Of a stretch of DNA of 9,218 nt, positions 1-6,728 are shown piece after piece. The notes under the pieces are model-generated. The model had not been told where the DNA came from. It made no database searches and saw nothing but the letters and a program-made list of their open reading frames with translations. The stretch's first letter is position 1. Every line of letters starts with the position of its first letter. The position numbers and the translations under genes were made by a program. Origin of the DNA: Desulfovibrionaceae bacterium. GTDB lineage: Bacteria > Pseudomonadota > Gammaproteobacteria > Burkholderiales > Burkholderiaceae_C. The stretch covers positions 1 through 9,218 of the forward strand of contig WRJY01000259.1 in assembly GCA_009778355.1 (NCBI GenBank), in the 5' to 3' direction.

Positions 1-821
1 TTGATGCGCCCGTCCTGCGGCAGGCGGCGCTCGGCAATGTCCAGATGCGCCAGCAGCTTCACGCGCGAACTCACCGCCGCGCCCTGCGCCGCCGGCACCA
101 CTTCGCCGGAGTGCAGCACGCCATCGACGCGGTAGCGCACGTGCAGGCCGTCGTCGAACGGCTCCAGATGAATGTCGGAGGCGCGCAGCTCGATCACGCG
201 GCCAATGATGTTGTTGACGTGCCGGATCACCGGCGCCTCGCTGGCCAGGTCGCGCAGATGCTCGACGAAGTCGCCGGCATCGCCGTCCAGCCCCGCGCCC
301 AGGGCGTCGCCGTCCTCATCGTGGGCCTGCCCGGCTTCATCGAACAGGCGCGCCAATGCCTTGTCGATCTCGCTGGCCAGGCCGACCGCGGGCAACACCT
401 CCAGCCCAGTGGTCAGCCTCAGCGCCTTGCGCACAAACCCATCCTGCGGCGCGCTCATCGCAACGCGCAGACAGCCGTGATCGAGCGCCAGCGGCAGCAC
501 GCGGTGCGCCCGCAAGAATTCGGGCAGCAGGCCGGCAAGCTCGGGCAGCGCGTCCGGGAAATCGTCCGCCGACACGCGCGGCAATTGCAGGCAGTCGGCC
601 AGCGCGTGGGCCGCATCCGGCTCGGAAACCAGCCCCAGGCTGACCAGCACCACGTCCAGCGCGCCGCCCATTTCATGCTGCGCGGCCAGCGCGCGTTCCA
701 GATCGCGCGCGCTCAGCTTGCCGCCTTGCACCAGCCGCTCGCCGTAGCTCGGCCAATCAATGGCGCCGCCGGCCAGCGCGGCATCGGCGGCAACGGAAAA
801 AGGACGGGAAGTGGGTGACAT
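1..821 (-). CDS. gspE: GspE/PulE-family type II secretion (or type IV pilus) assembly ATPase, N-terminal part
   Basis: The gene starts at ATG 821 and runs off the left edge, leaving 273 complete codons, so the C-terminal half lies outside. Members of this family are cytoplasmic hexameric ATPases that drive pseudopilus or pilus assembly at the inner membrane. Residues about 22-160 look like the MshEN-type N-terminal domain (YGERLVQGGKLSARDLERAL near 26-45, then a second repeat near 100-160). The ATPase domain begins near residue 195 with EAPVIRHVNNIIGRVIE (195-211), RASDIHLEPF (213-222), VRYRVDGVL (228-236) and DIAERRLPQDGRI (261-273), all hallmark GspE/PilB sequence. Walker A, Asp and His boxes and any zinc-binding CxxC pairs would be off-window, so they cannot be checked. 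No strong Shine-Dalgarno precedes the ATG, but no better in-frame start exists upstream. The gene is separated from the polysaccharide operon by 88 nt and a hairpin and is functionally unrelated. GspE is preferred over PilB from the N-terminal layout, without certainty. Confidence 0.85.
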   Translation of the reverse strand, partial: MSPTSRPFSVAADAALAGGAIDWPSYGERLVQGGKLSARDLERALAAQHEMGGALDVVLVSLGLVSEPDAAHALADCLQLPRVSADDFPDALPELAGLLPEFLRAHRVLPLALDHGCLRVAMSAPQDGFVRKALRLTTGLEVLPAVGLASEIDKALARLFDEAGQAHDEDGDALGAGLDGDAGDFVEHLRDLASEAPVIRHVNNIIGRVIELRASDIHLEPFDDGLHVRYRVDGVLHSGEVVPAAQGAAVSSRVKLLAHLDIAERRLPQDGRI

Positions 822-909
822 GGCGCTCAAATCAAATGCATTTGCCCGCGCACCAGAAAAAAAGTAAGGGGCCGCGCGCCTTGTTCAGGGAAGCTGGAAT
901 TTTACTGTC

Positions 910-959
910 AGAGCCTGTTTACGATCTCAGCAGGCCCGCTGAGATCGTAAACAGGCTCT
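910..959. repeat. Near-perfect 22-bp inverted repeat (hairpin) at the end of the operon
   Basis: Positions 911-931 are the exact reverse complement of 938-958, with a 6-nt loop (AGGCCC, 932-937); the outer pair A910/T959 extends the stem to 22 bp. It touches the stop codon (959-961) of the last operon gene. Neither strand has a T-run directly after the stem, so it is not a textbook rho-independent terminator, though it could still stop or protect the 3' end of the transcript. The 21-bp arms are flanked by TCA on both sides (908-910 and 959-961), which would also fit a small mobile repeat with a 3-bp target duplication; a 3-base match may be chance. The hairpin itself is seen directly; its role is inferred. 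Confidence 0.9.
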
Positions 960-1744
960 CAGGGGGCCGCAACGCCAGGGCTGGCGCGGTAACGCGCGTA
1001 GGCCGGCGAATTCCACAGCCGGATCAGGCTGCGCGCGTGCCAGGCCAGGTGGCGCAAGTCGCGGCGGCTGGCGCGCCTGGCCGCGTGTTCGACCACCGCG
1101 CCGGGCGCGCCGGCCAGCCGCCAGCCGGCCAACTGAAGCCGCAGGCACAGGTCCACGTCTTCGCAGTACATGCGGTAGCGTTCGTCGAACCCGCCCAGTT
1201 CGCCGTAAACGTCGCCGCGCAGCACCAAGAACGCCGCGTTGACCCAATCGGGCGCGGCCCCGGGCGGCACCTCGCGGCAGCCGCGCCCAGCCCAGCGCGC
1301 CCAGGCCCGCGCGCCCAGCCGCGCCGGGGTGGGTAGCCGGCGCTCGTGGTCCTGCGGCAGGCCCCGCGCGTCCAGTTGCAGGGGATAGACGCCGCCCACG
1401 CCGCCCTGCATCAAGGCCGTCAACAAAGCGGCAAACGGGTTGCCGCGCAAAACGATGTCCGGGTTGAGCACCGCGAACGCGGCTGCAGGCGCCGGCGCTT
1501 GCCGGTCACGCGCGAAAGCCTGGTTGTGGTTGGCGCCGAAGCCCCTGGGCGCGGCATTGGCGATCAACGCCAGCTCGAAAGGCCAGGCCTGCCCGCTCAA
1601 TTGGCTCTCCAGCAGGGGTTCGGCCACGTTCAACGTCACCAGCACCCGCTCTGGCCGCTGCGTCTGCAAGTCGGCCAACTGGTGGAGCAGGGCCAGCACG
1701 GCGGGCCCGTGACCGTGACTGACGATGGAAACGCTCAGGCGCAT
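959..1744 (-). CDS. Glycosyltransferase family 2, rhamnosyltransferase-like (WbbL type)
   Basis: This 261-residue protein is a cytoplasmic GT-A glycosyltransferase, probably adding one sugar (perhaps L-rhamnose) to a lipid-linked surface glycan. It opens with the nucleotide-binding strand MRLSVSIVSHGHG (1-13). GFGANHNQAF (68-77) and LNPDI (93-97, the metal/nucleotide DxD-equivalent site) follow. DWVNAAFLVLR (166-176) and GFDERYRMYCEDVDLCLRL (185-203) carry the acceptor-side ED motif typical of WbbL-like rhamnosyltransferases. There are no membrane segments. Its ATG shares one base with the rmlC stop (TGATG), so it is probably translationally coupled, and it is the last gene of the operon, ending at the hairpin. 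The rhamnose assignment rests on family resemblance plus the neighbouring rml genes; donor and acceptor cannot be read from sequence. Confidence 0.85.
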   Translation of the reverse strand: MRLSVSIVSHGHGPAVLALLHQLADLQTQRPERVLVTLNVAEPLLESQLSGQAWPFELALIANAAPRGFGANHNQAFARDRQAPAPAAAFAVLNPDIVLRGNPFAALLTALMQGGVGGVYPLQLDARGLPQDHERRLPTPARLGARAWARWAGRGCREVPPGAAPDWVNAAFLVLRGDVYGELGGFDERYRMYCEDVDLCLRLQLAGWRLAGAPGAVVEHAARRASRRDLRHLAWHARSLIRLWNSPAYARYRASPGVAAP

Positions 1745-2304
1745 CAGTCGAAATGCTCGGCAGCGGCGAGCAGCGGCGCGGCGGCATCCTTGGCCGACAG
1801 CAGGGGCGCCGCGATGCCATGCGCCGCCAGCGGCCAGTCGATGCCCAGCGCTGGGTCGTTCCAGCGCACCGCCCGCTCGTGCGCGGGCGCGTAGTAGTCG
1901 GTGGTCTTGTAGAGAAAATCAGCCGTCTCCGACAGCACGACGAAGCCGTGGGCGAACCCCGGCGGCACCCACAACTGGCGGTGGTTGTCCTCGCTCAACT
2001 CGACGCCCGCCCAGCGGCCAAACGCCGGCGAACCGCGGCGCATGTCCACCGCCACGTCGAACACCGCGCCGCGCGCCACCCGCACCAGCTTGCCTTGCGG
2101 CTGGCGAATCTGGTAGTGCATGCCGCGCAGCACCCCGCGCGCCGAGCGGCTGTGGTTGTCCTGCACGAACTCGACGCCCTGCAAGCCCGTGGCCCGCGCG
2201 AACTCGCGGGCGTTGAAGCTCTCCATGAAAAACCCTCTGGCATCGCCAAACACCCGGGGCTCGATCACCAGCACTTCGGGCAGGGCCGTGGGAATGACTT
2301 GCAT
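1744..2304 (-). CDS. rfbC: dTDP-4-dehydrorhamnose 3,5-epimerase (RmlC)
   Basis: RmlC epimerises C3 and C5 of dTDP-4-keto-6-deoxy-D-glucose, the third step of dTDP-L-rhamnose synthesis, in the cytoplasm as a cupin-fold dimer. At 186 residues it is of normal family length. Visible marks are EPRVFGDARGFFMESFN (15-31), QDNHSRSARGVLRGMHYQ (48-65) with the expected catalytic His63, VFDVAVDMRRGSP (81-93), WVPPGFAHGFVVLSE (112-126), YKTTDYYAP (132-140) with the conserved tyrosine region, and WNDPALGIDWP (148-158). The start is set by ATG 2304 with an AAGGG purine stretch about 10 nt upstream. It lies 7 nt after the acyltransferase stop and overlaps the next gene by one base. It is separated from rmlA by six genes, whereas the common rml order has rmlC next to rmlA. 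Confidence 0.96.
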   Translation of the reverse strand: MQVIPTALPEVLVIEPRVFGDARGFFMESFNAREFARATGLQGVEFVQDNHSRSARGVLRGMHYQIRQPQGKLVRVARGAVFDVAVDMRRGSPAFGRWAGVELSEDNHRQLWVPPGFAHGFVVLSETADFLYKTTDYYAPAHERAVRWNDPALGIDWPLAAHGIAAPLLSAKDAAAPLLAAAEHFD

Positions 2305-2311
2305 CGTATCT

Positions 2312-3058
2312 TCACCCTTTCTTCTGCCAAGGATAGCCTCGGTATATCTTCAAATGCTCTTGCCACGGATACAGCGCGTTGCCTTCATCATCCCTGAGCG
2401 CACGCACCGACCCCGCTGCTCTGGCCGGCACGCCAGCCACCACGGTTTCGGGCGCCACGTCTTTCGTGACAACGGCCCCTGCGCCCACCAGCGCATTTTC
2501 GCCCACGGTTCTTCCTGGAAGAATAATGGCGCCCGTGGCAATTTGGGCGAATTGGCAGATATGGCAGCCGACGAGCTTTCCCATCGGCGGATAAGGATCG
2601 TTGGTGGTAACCGCGTAGGGATATATCCACACATAGTCGTCTATTTTCGTGAGCTGGCCGAGATGAACGTTGGAATGCAACCTCACATGGTGGCCAATCT
2701 CCAGATGGCCCTGCAAATCAGACAAGGTTCCCACGCTGCAATGGCGTCCAATGCGCGTCCCTTCCCTGATCGTAACGTGATGACCGGTCTGGAGCCCTTC
2801 TCCAATGACTACGCCTTCGTAAATGACGGAATGAGACCTTACGATGCTGCCCTTTCCCAGCAAGGTGGCCTGAAATTCATGACGGTCATTCGCGTAATAC
2901 CCTTCCCTTGGTTCGCCAATGATGCAGTGTGAGCCAATGACGACATCGTCTTCCAACGTGACATTGGGATAGATCAAGGCCCCTTTGCCTATCGTCACGT
3001 TGTTGCCCAAGATCACATGATCCATCACGGTGGCGTCGGCGGCGATATGGTTTTTCAT
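2312..3058 (-). CDS. Left-handed beta-helix sugar N-acyltransferase, FdtC/QdtC-like
   Basis: The 248-residue protein is built of hexapeptide repeats ([LIV]-G-x4) almost throughout: VILGNNVTIGKGALIYPNV (15-33), DDVVIGSHCIIGEP (37-50), VVIGEGLQTGHHVTIREG (83-100), GHLEIGHHVRLHSNVHLG (117-134) and TVGENALVGAGAVVTKDVA (184-202). The end AGVPARAAG (208-216) is the usual close of trimeric LbH acetyltransferases using acetyl-CoA, followed by a short C-terminal tail. Given the neighbouring isomerase and aminotransferase, the likely job is N-acetylation of dTDP-3-amino-3,6-dideoxyhexose. Another acyl group, or an O-acetyltransferase role, cannot be excluded. ATG 3058 is supported by a strong Shine-Dalgarno (GGAAAGGG, 3064-3071). 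The gene is clearly lower in G+C than its neighbours: positions 2581-2820 count 131 G+C of 240 (about 55%), against 41 of 60 in an rmlA sample (8101-8160). Confidence 0.85.
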   Translation of the reverse strand: MKNHIAADATVMDHVILGNNVTIGKGALIYPNVTLEDDVVIGSHCIIGEPREGYYANDRHEFQATLLGKGSIVRSHSVIYEGVVIGEGLQTGHHVTIREGTRIGRHCSVGTLSDLQGHLEIGHHVRLHSNVHLGQLTKIDDYVWIYPYAVTTNDPYPPMGKLVGCHICQFAQIATGAIILPGRTVGENALVGAGAVVTKDVAPETVVAGVPARAAGSVRALRDDEGNALYPWQEHLKIYRGYPWQKKG

Positions 3059-3063
3059 GTTGA

Positions 3064-3071
3064 CCCTTTCC
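3064..3071 (-). promoter_or_regulatory. Strong ribosome binding site for the LbH acyltransferase
   Basis: GGAAAGGG lies 5 nt before ATG 3058, inside the 30-nt gap after the GT-C stop codon. It is the clearest Shine-Dalgarno in the operon; most other genes here start in overlap with the preceding stop and lack one. It fixes the start of the acyltransferase and suggests that this gene is initiated independently instead of by coupling. Confidence 0.75.
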
Positions 3072-3088
3072 TTTTTTGAAGAAGCGGT

Positions 3089-4963
3089 TCACTTCGCAGC
3101 CTCACGCAGGCGGCATGTCACATGCGCATCCAGCAGGCGAAAGCGGCCCGGCCCGTCGATCGGGTCGATACGCACTTCGGGCTCGAAACCCGGGCTGCCG
3201 TCCACCACGAATTCCACCCAGGCCCGGCCTTGCGCATCGGGCAAGGCTGCCTGGCTTACGGACTGGCTTTGCGCATACGCCGCCTGCCCGGCCACGCGGT
3301 AGAACAACTGCGCGGCGCCGGGTTGCTCCAGTTCCAGCGTCACCTGAACGCCCAGCACGGCGCACTGGCCCGCCGCCGGGCCGCCGCCGGCAAGCGGCAC
3401 GATCATCTGGGGATCGGGGCCGGCTTCCATCCAGCCGTCCTCCAACAGACGCGCGTTGTGCCAGCGCACGGCCTGGCGTTGCCCGCTGTCGTTCCAGTCG
3501 AACAGCGCCTCGCCCCAGCCGTCATGCGCAACGATCGGCAGGTAGCGCACGAATGACGCGCCGATTTCGCGCGCATGGCGGTAGGCGATGCTCCAGTCCG
3601 TGATGCCCAGCAGTTCGAAGCCGGGGCACATGATGGGCCGCCCCGAACCCAGTTGCCGGCTGAGGCAGCGGATTTCGCCCGCACGAAACGCCGACGCGCT
3701 TTGATAAAACGGCGCAACGTCGAACACCCCGCGGGCGGCGGCCACACCCAGCACGACCGCCACCAGCCCCGCATGAATGGCCACCGCCGGGCGTGCACGA
3801 GCGGCTTTGGCCAGCCGCGCGCCGCGCCGCCTGCAGCGCGTCCAGGCAGCGGCCACCCACGGGGGCAGCAGCGTGAGCCAGAAATGGTGAAAGCGCAGAT
3901 ACGCGAAGCGGAACACCTGGGCCGGACTTTGCACGTCCGCGCCGTGCAAACCGGCGCGCCCCAGACTCACCAAGGCCAGATAAACCAGCACCGCGGCCAT
4001 CAACGGCAGCAGCAGCCAGGCCACGCGCCTTGCGCGGCCGCGCCGCAAACCGCGCCACGCCAGCGCCGCCGCGCCCAGCAGCGCCAGCGCCAGCGCCGCC
4101 ACCCAGATCACCTCAGCGCCCAGGGACGCAAAACCGTGACCGCTGGCGCGCCCCAGCTTGCCGGCGGCATAAAGCCAGAAGTCCGCATCGGTCGGCCACA
4201 CCAGCCGCATGGCCTGCCCGGCGGGATCCGCGCCTGAGCGCCGCGTCAGCGCCACCTGCATCACGGTGGTCGCCAGCCCGGCGATAGCCAGCGCCGCGCC
4301 GCCGCTGCGTCCGCGCGCGGCCAAGGCACTGGCTTGGCGCTGCGGCGTCAGCCAGGCCAGCAGCATCCAGCACGCGCCCATCACCAGCGCGGCCACGGCG
4401 CCGGAAATGTAGGCCAGCCCCGCCATCAGCCCGAGCAGCGCCACCGCCAGCAGGCGAGTGGCCCCGGGCAAGCGCGCCCCGAAGTTGCACCACGCCGCCG
4501 CCAGCAGGACCACAAGGGGCAGCGCCTGGTGGTAGGCCAAGTTCTGTTCGCCCCAATAGCTGCCCGATTGCAGCATGAAGATGGTCAACACGAAAAGCGC
4601 CGCCACCTGCCAGGCCGGCCCGCGCAGCGCCCAGCGCAGCAGCCGCCACTGCAACCACAGCAGCCCCCCCAGCACGGCAAGCATCGACAGCGCCTGATAC
4701 GGCAGCGGATTGCCGCCCAGCCAGCGCTGGGCCATCACGTCCAGAAAAATACCCAGCGGCGCCACAGTGTTGTTGACCGCCCGAAACAGGTGCCCGGGCG
4801 CCAGCGACAGCGCCTGCCCCTCGTAGTAGGCGCGCCAGTCGTCGAGGAACGGCAAATCCGTCCCCCAGCGCAGCCAGGCCAGCAGGTTGGCCGCCAGCAT
4901 CGCCAGGGGCAGCGCCACGCAGGCCCGGCGCAGCCAGTGCATCCAGTGTTCAGTGCGCGACAT
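3089..4963 (-). CDS. Polytopic membrane protein, probable GT-C-type glycosyltransferase (Gtr type-specific role)
   Basis: No named family is recognised with certainty for this 624-residue protein. About ten or eleven hydrophobic segments can be placed (near 13-32, 91-113, 118-133, 145-160, 169-187, 189-206, 222-239, 284-304, 314-334, 361-375 and 393-410). After the first comes a loop with DLPFLDDWRAYYEG (36-49); a DD or DxD in the first periplasmic loop is the catalytic signature of GT-C enzymes that use polyprenyl-phosphate sugars. Residues about 411-624 are soluble and presumably periplasmic; 530-620 is strand-rich, with FEPEVRIDPIDGPGRFRL (593-610) resembling small beta-sandwich domains. 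Its start overlaps the gtrA-like gene by 14 nt (a second ATG at 4942 is possible). Position behind GtrA-like and GtrB-like genes is the layout of three-gene gtr modules, whose third gene is a membrane transferase specific to the sugar. The role is therefore inferred from topology, the DD motif and context. Confidence 0.65.
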   Translation of the reverse strand: MSRTEHWMHWLRRACVALPLAMLAANLLAWLRWGTDLPFLDDWRAYYEGQALSLAPGHLFRAVNNTVAPLGIFLDVMAQRWLGGNPLPYQALSMLAVLGGLLWLQWRLLRWALRGPAWQVAALFVLTIFMLQSGSYWGEQNLAYHQALPLVVLLAAAWCNFGARLPGATRLLAVALLGLMAGLAYISGAVAALVMGACWMLLAWLTPQRQASALAARGRSGGAALAIAGLATTVMQVALTRRSGADPAGQAMRLVWPTDADFWLYAAGKLGRASGHGFASLGAEVIWVAALALALLGAAALAWRGLRRGRARRVAWLLLPLMAAVLVYLALVSLGRAGLHGADVQSPAQVFRFAYLRFHHFWLTLLPPWVAAAWTRCRRRGARLAKAARARPAVAIHAGLVAVVLGVAAARGVFDVAPFYQSASAFRAGEIRCLSRQLGSGRPIMCPGFELLGITDWSIAYRHAREIGASFVRYLPIVAHDGWGEALFDWNDSGQRQAVRWHNARLLEDGWMEAGPDPQMIVPLAGGGPAAGQCAVLGVQVTLELEQPGAAQLFYRVAGQAAYAQSQSVSQAALPDAQGRAWVEFVVDGSPGFEPEVRIDPIDGPGRFRLLDAHVTCRLREAAK

Positions 4964-5321
4964 GCGGGGTGAAGATACGCCGTTGCAAAAAGAAAATCAG
5001 CGGCACGCAGACCGCCGCCGCCACTACCGGCGCCAGCCACGCCGGCTGCCGCCACCACCCTACCCAGAGCTGGACGATGACCAGCCCCAGCGCCAGTTGC
5101 AGCAAGTGCGAAGCGGCCACCCGCAACAGTGCGTGGCGCCGGCCCGCCCGCGCGAACACCAGATGCCGCAGCAAGCCATACGACAGCAGCACCCCGGCAA
5201 CGAACGCCAGCACATAGGCCAGCCGGTAATCCAGCAGGCGCAACAGGCCCAGGTACAGCAGGTAGGTGAGCAGCGTGTTGACACCGCCCGCCGCCAGATA
5301 ACGCAACGCCTCGCACCCCAT
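4950..5321 (-). CDS. GtrA-family membrane protein, putative undecaprenyl-phosphate-sugar flippase
   Basis: A 123-residue protein with four hydrophobic segments (about 9-28, 32-54, 67-88 and 93-112), the size and topology of GtrA. It opens with EALRYLAAGGVNTLLTYLLY (4-23), matching the family's typical R-[YF]-x3-G-x2-[NS]-[TS] start, has a positively charged LLRHLVFARAGRR (50-62) between segments 2 and 3, and ends LIFFLQRRIF (108-117). GtrA proteins are thought to flip undecaprenyl-phosphate-linked sugar across the inner membrane. The start chosen is ATG 5321, which shares its first base with the preceding stop (TGATG); the open frame continues upstream, but that part lies within the isomerase gene and does not look like GtrA. 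It ends inside the start of the GT-C gene, suggesting coupled production of flippase and transferase. Confidence 0.87.
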   Translation of the reverse strand: MGCEALRYLAAGGVNTLLTYLLYLGLLRLLDYRLAYVLAFVAGVLLSYGLLRHLVFARAGRRHALLRVAASHLLQLALGLVIVQLWVGWWRQPAWLAPVVAAAVCVPLIFFLQRRIFTPHVAH

Positions 5322-5803
5322 CACGCAGCGTCCTTGCCGGCACGCACTGCCGCCAGAAACTGCGCGTAATCGCGGATGTAGTCCGCAGGGTCGTAGAGAT
5401 CGGAAGCCAGCGCCAGCAGCACGCCATCGTGCGAGTAACCGTGCTGGATGCCCCAGATCATCGGCGGCAGGTACAGGCCCAGATTGGGCCGGTCGAGGCA
5501 GAATTCCTCGCGCTGCGAACCATCGTCGGCCAGCACCCGAACCGAGCCGCGCACCGCCATCAAAAACTGCGCGCAGACGCGGTGGGCATGTTCGCCGCGC
5601 GTTTCGGCGCTGGGCACGTTGTAAATCATGAAACTGCGTCGCACGAGAAACGGCACATCGCGTCCCACTTCCGCCGCGCACAGATCGCCTCGCGCATCAC
5701 GCACTTCGCGCATCATGTGCAGGCGCACGCCCTTGACCCGGCTTTCGATCACGCACGGGGTTGGATCGGCGGGGCGCGCGCGCGTGTTCATGTCAATGTT
5801 CAT
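5321..5803 (-). CDS. fdtA: dTDP-4-oxo-6-deoxyglucose 3,4-ketoisomerase, FdtA/QdtA type (WxcM-like cupin)
   Basis: A 160-residue single-domain cupin that moves the keto group of dTDP-4-keto-6-deoxyglucose from C4 to C3, preparing C3 for amination. Family marks are VRDARGDLCAAEVGRDVPF (34-52), RRSFMIYNVP (55-64), RGEHAHRVCAQFL (69-81) with the paired catalytic histidines His72 and His74, GLYLPPMIWG (109-118) and LASDLYDPADYIRDY (132-146). FdtA yields the galacto (Fuc3N) product and QdtA the gluco (Qui3N) product; which applies cannot be settled by eye. Start 5803 overlaps the GtrB-like gene by 11 nt. An in-frame ATG at 5791, 1 nt after that stop, is an equally possible start and would remove only four residues. 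About 25 residues precede the cupin core, slightly more than usual. The gene is wedged between the GtrB-like and GtrA-like genes. Confidence 0.88.
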   Translation of the reverse strand: MNIDMNTRARPADPTPCVIESRVKGVRLHMMREVRDARGDLCAAEVGRDVPFLVRRSFMIYNVPSAETRGEHAHRVCAQFLMAVRGSVRVLADDGSQREEFCLDRPNLGLYLPPMIWGIQHGYSHDGVLLALASDLYDPADYIRDYAQFLAAVRAGKDAA

Positions 5804-6728
5804 GGCCGAAACGCTGCTCGCGCAACACCACCGCCTGCGGGCGCTGCTTGGTGTTTTCGTAGGCCCGCCAGGCGTAGGTGCCGACGATGCCCAGGCTGAG
5901 CAGGTTCAAGGCGCCAAAGAACAGAATGGCGATCAGCGTCATGGCGTAGCCGGGCACGGCAATCTGGCCGAGCAGCCTGGCCGCCAGCACCACCAGCGCC
6001 AGCACGATTGCGACGCCCATGCCCAGTGCGCCGGCCAGCGTCAGCAGGCGCACCGGCAGGTCGGTGAAGGCAAATACGCTGTCGGACAGGTAGGCCATTT
6101 TCTTGCGCCAGGTCCAGGCCGAGACGCCGTGGCGGCGCGGCTGGCGCGCGTAGGGCACGCTGACGCGGCGAAAGCCAAGCCAGAAAATTTGCGCGATAAG
6201 CGAACTGCGGCTCTCGCCCAACTGGAGCAAGGCGTCGCGAAACGGCTTGTTGCAGGCAAAGATGTCGATGCCGCCGGGCGGCATATCGGGCACCACCCAG
6301 CGGCGGTACAAGGACCAGAAAAGTCCGGCTTGCCAGCGTTGCCAAGGCGGATCGTGGCGCAGCACGCGCTCGGCCACCACCACGTCGGCCTCGCCGCCGG
6401 CCAGCCGCGCGTGCATCCGGGGCACGAGTTCGGGCGGCTCCTGCAAGTCGGCGGCCATGACGGCAAACCGCTCGCCGCGCGCGTGTTCCAGCCCGGCCCG
6501 GACGGCGGCAAAGGCGCCGAAGTTGCGCGTCAGCAGCAGCAGCGTGGCGGTCAGGCCGGTGGCGGGCAGGCGCTCGCGCAGGATGTCGTGGCAGCGGTCG
6601 GGGCTGCCATCGACGACGAACACCACTTCCAGCGGCTCGGGCAGCGCGCCGGCCATCTGTTGCAGCGCGGCCAGCAGATCGGGCAGCGAGGCCTCGTTGC
6701 GATAGACGGGAATCACCAGGCTCAACAT
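5793..6728 (-). CDS. GtrB-like polyprenyl-phosphate glycosyltransferase (GT2, two C-terminal membrane segments)
   Basis: A 311-residue enzyme with the GtrB/ArnC/DPM1-like architecture: a cytoplasmic GT-A domain followed by two membrane helices. These enzymes load a nucleotide-activated sugar onto undecaprenyl phosphate at the inner face of the inner membrane. Visible are MLSLVIPVYRNE (1-12), VVDGSPDRC (38-46), TRNFGAFAAVRAGLEHA (67-83), AADLQEPPELV (92-102; the usual DLQDPPE metal site with Glu for Asp), GGIDIFACNKPF (152-163), and hydrophobic helices near 224-250 and 260-284, ending in GTYAWRAYENTKQRP (283-297). Start ATG 6728 overlaps the aminotransferase stop by 7 nt and begins exactly at the conserved first strand; the open frame extends 46 codons further upstream, but that part lies in the preceding gene. 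Lying between sugar-synthesis genes, it most likely uses the dTDP-aminosugar made here, whereas classical GtrB uses UDP-glucose. Confidence 0.86.
   Translation of the reverse strand: MLSLVIPVYRNEASLPDLLAALQQMAGALPEPLEVVFVVDGSPDRCHDILRERLPATGLTATLLLLTRNFGAFAAVRAGLEHARGERFAVMAADLQEPPELVPRMHARLAGGEADVVVAERVLRHDPPWQRWQAGLFWSLYRRWVVPDMPPGGIDIFACNKPFRDALLQLGESRSSLIAQIFWLGFRRVSVPYARQPRRHGVSAWTWRKKMAYLSDSVFAFTDLPVRLLTLAGALGMGVAIVLALVVLAARLLGQIAVPGYAMTLIAILFFGALNLLSLGIVGTYAWRAYENTKQRPQAVVLREQRFGHEH

Noticed and set aside
45..818. Plus-strand open frame (257 codons) over the left end
   Set aside because: The minus strand here encodes an unmistakable GspE N-terminal region from ATG 821 through the window edge; the plus frame is its shadow.
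857..863. Run of seven T on the minus strand (A on plus) as a terminator tail
   Set aside because: It lies about 47 nt beyond the strong hairpin, and the sequence directly before it (AAGG...CCTT) forms only a 4-bp stem, so it does not make a convincing rho-independent terminator.
899..904. TAAAAT on the minus strand upstream of gspE as a -10 box
   Set aside because: It resembles a -10 box, but nothing near a TTGACA element lies 16-18 nt upstream (that region is in the hairpin), so no promoter is claimed.
4735..5427. Minus-strand open frame overlapping the isomerase, gtrA-like and GT-C genes
   Set aside because: Out of frame with all three recognisable proteins; Trp/Cys/Arg-rich translation typical of a shifted frame.
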